Of a stretch of 64,000 bases of DNA, positions 52,013-63,008 are shown one piece after another. Each line of letters opens with the position of its first letter. Within the stretch, counting starts at the first letter, position 1. Source of the DNA: Pseudeuparius sepicola (lineage: Eukaryota > Arthropoda > Insecta > Coleoptera > Anthribidae); NCBI GenBank assembly GCA_963920635.1, contig OY987301.1, forward strand, positions 15,604,501 to 15,668,500, given 5' to 3'. A program made the position numbers and the translations under genes. A model generated the notes under the pieces. That model made no database searches, was not told where the DNA came from, and saw nothing but the letters and a program-made list of their open reading frames with translations.

Positions 52013-55000
52013 ATGTTGGTTTATACGTTAGTGTTCGCTATTGTACTTTTGAGTGTAGTTTGTGACAATGAGTAAGTGAAATTAGTATTTCTGTAACTCT
52101 AGATATAATATCTGCTTAATTTTAATGTTTCAATAACGGTGAAGCTTCTACTATTGCCTAGTCCGAAAAAATTATTAAACTGTTATATTTATTGATTCAC
52201 AATAGGAATTTAAACTATTTAACTTGAAATAGGTTTGGATGGCGCTATATCTACAAAAATTAATTGCGTAATTCTATACCACAAAATATTATGTAAAACA
52301 AACTTTCGGTTTCAAAAATTTCAAAGAGATAGACATAAAACATATACATTATATAAAAAATATTTTAAATATTTTATGGATTCGCAAAAAAATTTCAAGA
52401 GAAAATAAATGATGAATTTTTGTAAAATTTACAAAGAAAGCCTAGCTACTGCCCAGCCAACCACGAATGACCCATAAAGTCAATTTTACGTTATTTTAAT
52501 AACGTAAAAAATACGTTACTTAATTTCCGGAAATTTAACTTTGTAAATACATCAAAAATGACATAATAAAAATAAGTAATAAAACTAGCGTCAATATTAT
52601 CTACGTCATTGCATCAAAAATGACATATAAAAAAAAGTAGCGTTAATATTACCTACGTCATTACTAACGATACCCAGCTAACCACGAATGACCTATAACG
52701 TCAATTTTGTGTTATTTTATTGACGTAAAAAATACGTAGCTCAATTTACAGAAATTTAACTTTGTTTAAATTGTTTTTACACGATATTGTTGCACTTGGC
52801 ACCATAATTTAGAAACACTCTGTATATACTTAGTTGGACTTTCTAATTTTCAGATTTGCATCTTCTCATCCAAATTTTGGCGTACCCTCAATCCACCAAC
52901 TGACCACACCATACGAACATTCAACCAGTCCCTTTTGGGACCACCGCAAGCGGGTCCTTTATTTCGTAGACCCTCAACTTGAAAAATTGTTAAGTTTCAA
53001 CTACAGCTCTAAAGCCGTCAATGCCATAGGCTTAGGTGGCCGAGTCTCTTCTGTGGTACCTTCAAAAAATGACGATAATATATTACTTTTGGGCGTCAAT
53101 AACTCTATAGTAGCAGTTGATTGGGATGGCGGGGAAAACCTGGATGCTCAGAAGGTAAGAGCAGAAAAATACTAGGTACATTAAAAAGGGGTGGTGAACA
53201 TTTAATAACATTTTGAAAATCTGAATATTTTAAGTATCAGTCCTATATAGGATGGATATAAAATCATATCCGTTCAGCTAAATGGAACTGCCTACTTATC
53301 CATGTTATAGTAGAAAAACGAGTATCTATATAATAATATGTATTTCTGGTACTACATATAGTACGGTAAACGTAGGTACCGGAGTATTATACGTGGGAGG
53401 TGCAACAAATTAGTAACAAGCTGATCTAAGCGGGAATCTTTAGATATAACACCCTCCTATTTAATCCTTCAAAAGTCCCATTCAGTCCCAGTGGGGGAAG
53501 TTCGAAAAAAAAAACGCCGCCATCTTGGATTTTTTCCTTTTTTACAAATATCTCTGTTTGCAACAGTTTTATCAAAAAAGCATAAGAGGCATTTTTTGTA
53601 GAGAATAAAATTTTAAAAATTTCATCCGGTTAACATTTTTCCCTAAAGTGAATGGTAACAGCGATAGAGCTATTAATTAGAGGCGGTTGTATACATTTCC
53701 ACTTTGAACATATTTTTTGCACAAAATATGAATACCTACTTAATTAAACGAATGTGTAATAATTATATAATTAAATTTTAGATTACTTATATCTATTATT
53801 ATGTACATACAACTTTATCCGACGAAAATAATAAGTAATAATTAATCATCCGCGTATCTTACCCCATATTTATATATCCCCTATAGTTTTAAGCATACCT
53901 ATTTCTACATAAAATTTACCGAAATTGGCAACTTGAGCGTCTGCCCCACCCTCCTAAAAACCGACGATCGACGAAGTACCATCAGAGAACATTACGGCGA
54001 TATTTTAGTCAAATGCAAATACTACTTAGGTGTTAGGACGATTTCTAACTGTATAAGTGCAAAAGTGACTATGGCTTTGTTAAGAAATATATTATGCAGT
54101 ATTTGTGAGAAAGACAATGGCACAGACAATGACAATGACACAGACTTTTTGAATCTTAACAATCCAGTCAGCACATAATGTCTAGCGTCTTATAAGTTGG
54201 TGCAGATTTTGAATGAGCCGACAAGAGTAACAGGAACATCGAGTAAGTTAATTGAATCTATATTTGTCTCTTGCAGTGATGCTGTTTTTGCTGTAGGTAC
54301 ATACAATATCAACCCATCATATCTCTGATCATTGCCTTACTTTTTGGGAGTTAAAGATAGCAAAGCCCAAAATTAAATAGCGACCTAAAGAACATATATC
54401 TATAGTATCCCTCCCTCTGAACTGAACCTCCAACTGAATCCTTCCAAATGCTGTGTTTTAGTATTCGGCTCAAAAAGATCTTGACTGGATTTGTCCGATA
54501 ACCTTAATATTAATATTGAGGGTACTACTTTACCAAAAGTTGACTCAACCAGAAATTTGGGGATCATTATGGACAAAGATTTTAGATATCGAGATCATGT
54601 TAAAAAGGCTATACAGAAATCATGTTGCTCCCTAAAGTTACTACTCTATATTCTAATAAACACTTTCTTAGGCAAAATATTCGAAAGAATCTGTGTGAGG
54701 CTCTTGTAATGTTTCACTTCAATTACTGTAACTTCTATTATTGACCTTCACTTGATCTTGCTAGCAAATCTAGAATACAATAAGTTCAAAATATCTGTTG
54801 GCGACTGGTTTGTAATTTGAGAAAATATGATCATGTCTCCGCTGAAATAAATGAGTTGGGATGGCTCAGTTTTAAAATTAGCCCTATCTCTTTTATTACT
54901 CAACTTAGAGAAAAAGTGTAAGAGAATAAAATGTTCATAATTATTTTCCCTACGAAAAAGGTTTCTTATGGTTTTTTGAAAAAACTGTTGCAAATGGAGA

Positions 55001-58000
55001 TATTTGAAAAAAAAGGAAGAAATCCAAGATGGCGGCGATTTTTTTCGACCTTCCCCCACTGGGACTGAATGGGACTTTTGAGAGGTTAAATAGGAGATTA
55101 TTATTAAATATGTACTTAAAACAAAAATATAAATAAAATTTGTTTTCAAGGCTATTTCATATTTCAAGTGATTTGTAAAGAGTTCAATAATAATTACCTA
55201 CATATGAAAGAAAAACTCATTTAAATGCAATCTTTGCAGAACTGAATTTGCTCCAGCCGTTTTCGAGAAAAACGAATTTCACATGAAAAAACACCCTGTA
55301 CATACATACAGATGTTTTGTTTTTAGGTTATTGTCAAGTTAACCGACCAGTTTTTAAATAATACTATCGTTAATGGAAAAGCAGACAAACACGGTCGTAT
55401 CTGGATTGGTAAGAAAGAAAGCAACTTCACCAAACATATACCTAGGTATACCTTCATGAAAACCAAAAATATGTTATAGGAACACACCGAATGATGGAAG
55501 GCAACAACTCTCCATCAAGAATTCTTGACTCACAGCACAATTTCCTATATAAGGTGTCGAAAAATAACCTAAGCCATCCAGCGATGATGTTGTCCTCTAT
55601 TTACACTGCTGACGGAATGGTGTGGAATGCTGCAAATGACAAAATGTACTTTGCTGATCCACAAGCAAAGAAAATATATGAATTTGATTATAGCGATGTA
55701 GCAGGTACTATTAGGTAATTAAAAAAAATCCACCCTTGGTGAATAAATAAATGAATATTATCGTTTTAATTATTTTTGCCAGTGGAAACCGAACAGTATT
55801 TGACGTGGAACAGAGCTCCGACCTGGGAGGATATCCTCATGGGATGACCATAGATGCAGAAGATAATTTATGGGTAGCTTTGAATGGAGGTGGAGCTGTG
55901 GTTAAAGTCAACCCTAGAGATAGCAAAGTGATGCAGGTAATTTAATAGCATTACTTATTTTCTTACTATAGGGAAGCCTGTTTTATTTTATAAGAGGATT
56001 AGTCTACAAGCTTTATTTTTATGACGGGCTATCCTGCCTTATTTATCTCATGTAGGTAATCAAGAAGTCATTGAAAGGGGCAAAAGTTAAAGTTATAGTT
56101 AGAGTTATACATAGCTACAAGTTATCCAAAATTCTTGAAATTTGACCGGGACTTTTTACTTTTACGCTTCAAGTAAAGACTCAATATCCGATCCGACCAG
56201 TAACCTCTATATGAAAATAAAATTTGGAGACATTAATAGTCGATCAAACAAGTAACCTCTTATAAAATAAAATTTGGAGACTTCGATAACAGTCGCGCCA
56301 GGGCCATAGTGCCCATAGTATCTGAGGACCACCCATTGGGAACAAAGGATAATACATCATGATCTTGTGATTTTGTAATTTTCTATGCTATTTGTCCTTA
56401 ATATTTCTAAAACATATCGCCTGCAATGCATTTTAGTGAACAAAAAGCTATAATTTTTTAATACCTAAGTATACCCTCTTTTGCAAGAAAACCATAGACC
56501 AAAAAAATTTGCATGCAAAAGTTAGATATAATGTGGCCCTTTGAAAAGACATTACAAAATTGTCGCAAAAATAATTGCATAGGGTAGGTATACTCTATAG
56601 GCACTGAGTGCAATCATCGTCACCAAAGTAGTGTTGTAAAAATTTTGAAATATCTATATATGGAAATATTACAAACAAATAAAAAATCTATGAAACTCAA
56701 AACTAACCATTTAACGAAAAAATATCATCTAAAAAATAGATCACAATTTACATCCCAATAATTTATTATACATATTTTTATTGTTCTATATTTTTTAACA
56801 AAATTTGGTACCAACCCGTTTTAAGGGGTGCCCAATCCAGTAGCGCAATCAGAATTTTTTTAAAAATATGCCTGATATGAATTGTCCAATTTTGACCCAA
56901 AACTATGTCGTAGTTGACCTTGGTTTTATAAAATAAAATGTGCTGTTTTGCCGTTAAGGGCGTTAAGTGCAGTTTTTGATGCACTATTGTTAAAAGAAAC
57001 TAGATCAAAATCGGACGACAAATACAAATTTTATGGAGGTGTTGCTGTTGAAGTGGGTTATTGGAAACTACAAAATCACAAGATCATAATGTATTGTCTG
57101 TTTTTCGCAATGGCGGGTCCTTACTATGGGCACTATGGCCCTGGCTCCACTGCTATCGAAGTTCCGAAAATTAATTTTATGAGAGGTTACTTGTTTGATC
57201 CACTATTGATGTCTCCAAACTTTATTTCCTATATACGAGTAATATCAATGAATAAAGAACCCCAGGACGGAGCCAAAGCTCTATGGGCGTTATAAAATAC
57301 GTGAGACGGGAATCGCCCTGTATGGAGACTGAATTTTGACAAAATATTTTTATATTTGACAGTTGTCACGGTGGTTTGTGCTCTTAGATATTTGTGTACT
57401 TCTTCTATAAGTACTTTTTGGAGATCTATTATGGTTAGCTGTGCAGCCTACGGCTATTCCGTGACTACCAGAACAAAATGTTTGGGGGATAACATTCCAT
57501 CGGTAAGTATACTTTTGTAAACCGGAAACGGCATGCCGCCATTTGCAGAGACTGGACCGGTCCACCGTAAAGCCCAAATTTGCTCCTTCCTGGGGTTCTT
57601 TATTCATAGAGTAATATGGAGGTTACTGGTGTGATCCACTATTGATGTCTCCAAACTTTATTTCCTATTATGGAGGTTACTGATTGATTGGATATTGAAT
57701 CTTTACTTGGTGCGTAAAAGTGAAAAGTCCCGGTCAAATTCCAAGAATTTTGGATATCTCGTAGCCATGTATAACTCTAACATAACATAGGTAATAGGTA
57801 TAACTTTCATTTCTGCCTCTTTGAATGAATTTTTGATTACATGAGGTAAATTATTTTTTAACGGTATATAAGTAGATAAACCTATAGTTTATGGTCCTTG
57901 CAGATGTTCAGAATTGGAAAAGCTATACAGGGGGTTTTGTTTATTAGTACAGAAATTTTAACCAAGGGTAAAGTTGAACCTTTGAAGCATGCCCGCCCAT

Positions 58001-61000
58001 GAAGTTCTTTTTTTTTAACTCAAACATACATGGGATATAAACTTTTAAAAATTGTTACTTGCTATAAATAATTTATATTTTTTAAATATCTAAAAACAAG
58101 GTTAGGATTTTTATGGGGTGTAGCAACATTGCAGACTTTAAATTTGGATGATGAATGGAAGAAGAAACAAAGTCAGAGGACCCAACATTTTTTGAAAATA
58201 AAAATTTCAGGGAAAAGGGAAAATTTTATAGAAAAAGCTTTTCCGTGAGTTTTTAAAGTCAACACAAATATGCGATGGAATCCATCAAGCCAATCACAAG
58301 TGCAGAAATTTTTATATTTTTGTAGCCAATATAATCTAGAAGTGAGATGCTAATTGGAATAGGGGCTTAGAAAAAGAATTTTTATTCTTTACGCCAACGC
58401 TTCGGTTTATTTAAAACCTTCTTCTCTAAAATATGGATACAAAGAAGACAATTATTATTTTGTTGTAAACACTTGAACACTTAAGAAAAAAATAGCTATA
58501 AAAAATAATTATGTAAACGTATACATACCTACGCATAAACATATATACATACAGTGTGTCCCACTTAAGGACCGACCACCCCTGTAAAATTTTTATTTAT
58601 GGCTCGATTTCCATAAACTTTTTTTTGTTGGATAGAGCTTCAAAAATGGCATTAAATGCATAATTCAGATACCTCGTGCGTCAAATTCATGGCCCACTGA
58701 GACGGTGTTTTAAGTGCTGAAATTTCCAAAAGTACCTACTATTAGGGATTTTTTTTAGAGGAAAATCAATACCGGATTCTTATTCAGCGTTGTTCGAAAC
58801 CCAAACGTACCAATTTGCATTACCATAGCTCTACAGGGTGTTTCAAAATTTTTAGTGCCCCACTTAATTAGTGACCACCCCTGTAAAATTTTTATTTATA
58901 GCTCGATTTCATAAACTTTTTTTTGTTGGATAGAGCTTCAATAATGGCATTAAATGCATAATTCAGGTGCCTCGTGCGTTACATTCATGGCCCACTGAGA
59001 CGAAGTTTTAGTGCTGAAATTTCGAGAAGTAGGTACTATTATTAGGGACTTTTTTAAAGAAAAAATAATGCTAGATTTTTATTCAACGTTGTTAGAAACC
59101 CAAACGTACCAATTTGCATTAGAAAATGGAGGACTAATTGAAATGACTGAAATTTGAGTTTATGTTATGTTGTGTTATTTATTCATGTCTTTGATGATAT
59201 TAAATTAAATAAAAATTTTGTTCGCTAATAAATTTTTGAAAGAATATGATTTCCTCATGAATATTTTAGTGACCAACTTACCTGAAATTAAGAAAATTAA
59301 TTACAAATTAGTAAGTTTTTGTTTGGAACCTCTCACTGCATATAAGAATCCGGCCTTACTTTTCCTTTTAATTTTTTTGGAACACTCTGTAGAGCTACGG
59401 AAATGCAAATTGGTACGTTTGGGTTTCCAACAACGCTGAACAAGAAACCGGCATTAATTTTCCTCTAAAAAATCCCTAATAGTATTTCTCGAAATTTCAG
59501 CACTAAAACACCGTCTCAGTGGGCCATGAATTTAACGCACGAGGCACCTGAATGATGCATTTAATGCCATTTTTAAAGCTCTACCCAACAAAAAAAAAGT
59601 TTATGAAAATCGACCTATAAATAAAAATTTTACGGGGGTGGCCAGCCCTTAAGTGTGGCAATAAAAATTTTGAAACTCCCTGTATAGAGCTACGGCAATG
59701 CAAATTGATACGTTTGGGTTTCGAACAATGCTGAATAAGAATCTGGCATTAATTTTCCTCTAAAAAATCCCTAATATACATATAGTACTTCTCGAACACT
59801 TGTGCCAGTGGGCCATGACTTTATCGCACGAGGCACCTGAATTATGTGTTTGATGCAAGGTTAGTTAACTAACCTTGGTTTGCTGCCATTTTTGAAGCTC
59901 TATCCAACAAAAAAAGTTTATGAAAATCGAGCTATAAATAAAAATTTTACAGGGGGGTGGTTAGTCCTTACGTGGGACACACTGTATATACATACACACA
60001 TATATAAAATCCAAGGATATTCGCATCCACCTTATTGAATGTTTAGAAGTTGTTGAAAAATAAATTTAGAGTTTTTTCTCCAAAGCGACTTAACATACTT
60101 TGGCTTTGGGGAACAAATCAAAATTGGGCTTGACATAATATTAAGTCCAAAAAACCCAAACATCAACAAAAGGCAAACAAAGTTAAGTATCAAAATAGGA
60201 TTTTTATTTAAAAAAAAACACTTAATTCTGTTCTTTATTATATATTATTATATTTTTGTACACTTTTATTAAGATATTAAGGAGAATCTTCTTCACCATG
60301 AGGCAAGTTCTGTTAAAAATCATGGAAGGTTTTTGGAATCCACGGTAATAGCTTTTGAAGATGTTCATATTTTTTGTGGGAATTTTTTAAAATTTTATGG
60401 GGGCAAAAAGTGTTTCACTAAATATAATTAAGCTATTGAGGATCACTATTTACTTACACCGCAGTACTTATTGTTTCTAAAAAAAAATAAATTTCAATTA
60501 TTACTATATTAAGTCCCACAATAATGAAATTCAATAGTTTCGAAATATGTTAAGTCCATAATACTATTTAATCCCACAATTATTAAATAGGTTTATGGGC
60601 TCAAAAAGGGTTTTACTAAATATAATTAAGCTATTGACAATCACTATTTAATTATACCGCAGTATTGTTTCTAAAAAATTGAATTTTAATTGTTCCTAAT
60701 TTTCGGCAGCATTTCAAAAATTCTGGCAATTCTTGAAGACATTCTGGCTAGAAGTTTGTTAATTTAACTCAAAAAGACCATAAAAACAACACAATAAAGC
60801 GCCGCATCGACGAGGCGTGGCGTGCCGATAAAAACAATGTGAAAAATGAGGTTATTTGGACTTAACATATTAAAGGAAAGCGCCATCTATGAAGCAAATG
60901 ATATCCAGGTCTCTTAACATAGTTTTGCAGGCAAATTGTGACTTAACATTATTTATAAAGATCTAACTTTGTTATTAATACAGATAGGTGGACGCTATAA

Positions 61001-62879
61001 ATACCAACATAAAAAGCATGTAATTCTGATGGACTTAACATATAAAACTCATTTTCAGCAAAAATAATGGACTTGACATAGTTTGACTCTGGGGTACAGA
61101 TAATGAAAAACACAAATGCCAAAATGTAAAGTTAACAAAACATGGAGAAAAAAAAGAGGTAAAACTGAAACTTACCAGAAAAAGTCTTCTTGCCGCGCGT
61201 GATGTAACTACCTAACAATAAAACCACACATGTATCTAGATGTAATTAAAAGTATGACATATAGCACAAAAGTATGAGTTCCCTTCTTAAAAAAACATAC
61301 CTATACAGGGAGTAACTAAACTGATGGTCAAAAATGAAACCACGTATTCTTGGAGTCAAAATAAGGGCACTTCTTCATATATTTTTTTCTCCTACGGGCC
61401 ATAGTTTTTTTTATACAGAGCGTAGAAGTTTGGAGAAAAATACACATATTTCTTAGTATTTCTAGAAGTATACGAGATATTTTCTTCAAACTTGGCGTGT
61501 CACATGAGCAGATGAGCCGTCAAACTTAAGGTTGACATGAAGCTTCTGAGGCTCCCAGTTGCGGAGATACAGGGATACGAATACCCTGTATAATCGCATT
61601 TTTTTAATTTGTTTTGAGTGGTGAATAGAATGGTTAACAAAAAGTATCTCTTAGTATTTTTTCATATTCGCAGCCGTTTCTTAATTATTTTTAAAGAACG
61701 GCAACGCTGAAAGAGTCACTTTAAAAATAAATCTAGCAATCTGTGGATGTCAATTAAACTTTATTTAACAAAATACAAAAGCAAAAACGATAATAACAGA
61801 AACGTATTGCTATTAGAAAATTAAATTATTAAATGTTCGAAATGTTCAATACACGCAAATATGCATTTCGGCATGTTTATTATTGCCATTGGCAATTCCA
61901 TAGCAAAAGTGCATATCAGTCAATTCTTCAAATGAAAATATAATTTTTCAAAATATTGATACTAAAGTACAAAGTTGGCAGCTAAATGATTCAAATAATG
62001 CCAAGTTTAATCGACATCCACAGATTGTTAGATTTATTCTTAAAATGACTTGTTTATTGCAGCATTGCCGTTCTTTGAAAATAAAAAACGGCTGAGAATA
62101 TGAAAAAATACTAAGAGATACTTTTTGTTAACCATTGAATTTACCATTCAAAACAAATTTAAAAAATGCGATTATACAGGGTATTCATATTTTTCTGAAC
62201 TAATTAATTTTAATAACACCCTGTATCTCCGCAACTGGGAGCCTCACAAGCTTCATATTAACCTTAAATTTGACAACTCATCCGCTCATGTGACACGCCA
62301 AGTTTGAAGAACATATCTTGTATACTTCTAGAGATACTAAGAAATATGTGTATTTTTCTCTAAATTTCTACGCTCTGTATAAAAAAAACTATGACCCGTA
62401 GGAGAAAAAAATATATGAAGAAGTGCCCTTATTTTGACTCCAAGAATACGTGGTTTCATTTTTGACCATCAGTTCAGTTACACCCTGTATATTGTAGATG
62501 CAGATAGGTATGGATATTATTTTACTCAGAATGACTGATTCAAATTCACCAGGTCGTCGCCTTGCCCGCCGAAGACGCGACCTCGGCAACGTGGGGCGGT
62601 CCCGAGCTGGACGTCCTCTTCGTGACCACGTCCCGCCCGAAGTTCGGCAAGGAGCGGCGGCGCAGCCAGCCGGCGGCGGGCAGCGTCTTCGCCGTCACCG
62701 GGACCGGGTCCAGGGGCCTGCCGCAGTACCTGGGGGACATCTTCGACGGCCCGATCCTAAAGGTGATTCGCGAGCGCGAGCGACACATCGTCGCCTTCGA
62801 TTTCAATCGATACGCCGCCAGGCAGAATTACGATCACGAGAAACTCGAAATCGAGCACGACTTCTCGCAGGTTTGTTAA
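52013..62879 (+). CDS. SMP-30/regucalcin-like secreted protein D, probable pseudoenzyme
   Basis: Six exons: 52013-52071 (signal peptide MLVYTLVFAIVLLSVVCDN, like that of C), 52854-53154, 55327-55408, 55480-55714, 55783-55936 and 62553-62879. Phases all match, there is no internal stop, and the product is about 385 aa. The 82- and 154-bp exons equal those of B and C. Key family residues are replaced: Glu by Thr (HSTSPFWD versus HSEGPAWD), Arg and Asn of RFNDGK by Thr and Val (TIVNGK), the metal Asn by Asp (YTADGMVW versus NISNGLVW), the metal Asp by His (YPHGMTID versus NPDGMTVD). The last exon is sharply GC-rich. Past the propeller (IFDGPILK) it runs on for 38 codons, ending HDFSQVC. A splice at CAG|GTTTGT (62870) or AAG|GTGATT is possible. 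Gene D is divergent from gene C. Confidence 0.82.
52452..52765. repeat. Composite A-B-B-A direct repeat in intron 1 of gene D
   Basis: Unit A (CAACCACGAATGACCCATAA to GAAATTTAACTTTGT) occurs at 52452-52553 and 52674-52765. Unit B (CATCAAAAATGACATA to CTACGTCATT) occurs twice in tandem between them. All are in the same orientation. It is rich in TAACGTAA and GACGTAAA motifs. Class unknown. Confidence 0.55.
53452..55098. mobile_element. Foldback element in intron 2 of gene D, carrying a retrotransposon fragment
   Basis: Arms of about 170 bp: CTCCTATTTAATCCTTCAAA, then AGTCCCATTCAGTCCCAGTG, CCGCCATCTTGG and CTGTTTGCAACAGTTTT. All are repeated inverted at the right. The central 1.3 kb contains a decayed non-LTR retrotransposon. 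Confidence 0.65.
54190..54925 (+). mobile_element. Non-LTR retrotransposon remnant (endonuclease and RT C-terminal parts)
   Basis: Translations YKLVQILNEPTRVTGTSSKL and, after a frameshift, HHISDHCLTFWELK are the C-terminal endonuclease signature (SDH motif). NLQLNPSKCCVLVFGSK, STRNLGIIMDKDFRYRDHVK and KSRIQ-QNICWRLVCNL are the region downstream of the RT active site in Jockey/CR1-like elements. The RT core between them is deleted, and stops are frequent. Confidence 0.7.
56038..57853. repeat. Large imperfect palindrome in intron 5 of gene D
   Basis: The left arm (TTGACCGGGACTTTTTACTT, AAGTAAAGACTCAATATCCG, AGTAACCTCT, TTTGGAGAC) returns inverted at 57600-57780. A smaller inverted pair (GAATAAAGAACCCCAGGA at 57249 and its inverse near 57585) is nested inside. 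No convincing protein; the open frames at 56948 and 57350 are arm artefacts. Confidence 0.6.
58550..59986. mobile_element. Foldback element with a same-family copy nested inside
   Basis: The outer ends TACAGTGTGTCCCACTTAAG and inverse enclose an inner element, 58832-59684, with ends TACAGGGTGTTTCAAAATT. Both share the next 80 bp (CACCCCTGTAAAATTTTTAT onward) and the arm segments GGCCCACTGAGACG and CCAAACGTACCAATTTGCAT. The inner pair of arms is repeated again around 59100-59425. Confidence 0.7.
60001..61303. other. AT-rich intron stretch with recurrent ACTTAACAT motif
   Basis: GGACTTAACATA or close variants recur about eight times between 60089 and 61080 in both orientations (for example near 60089, 60550, 60858, 60941, 61031 and 61070). 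Around 60410-60690 two half-copies of a 100-bp unit (AAATATAATTAAGCTATTGA) lie in tandem. No gene. The nature of the repeat is unknown. Confidence 0.4.
61304..62489. mobile_element. Palindromic MITE just before the last exon of gene D
   Basis: TA-flanked (61302-61303 and 62490-62491). Arms of about 400 bp run from TACAGGGAGTAACTAAACTG through GAAACCACGTATTCTTGGAG and TCTCCGCAACTGGGAG. An extra inner TACAGGGTAT end is visible near 62175. It ends 60 bp before the acceptor of exon 6. Confidence 0.75.
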
Positions 62880-63008
62880 GCACAAGTTTTGCAAATCGTT
62901 TAATGCGATGCAGTAAATACTGCCGATTGCATTCCTGTGACATAATAGCAAACAAAAATGTTGGAATCAGTATTGGAAAATTCAATAGCTAATTGTTGCA
63001 ATACATTA

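Noticed and set aside
19973..62879. Naming the SMP-30 genes luciferin-regenerating enzyme
   Set aside because: That enzyme belongs to the same family, but the firefly protein has no signal peptide and no evidence here points to luciferin. Only the family call is supported.
62498..62992. A 164-codon arginine-rich plus-strand frame
   Set aside because: It overlaps the last exon of gene D in another frame. The SMP-30 frame is clearly the coding one, and GC-rich DNA has few stops.
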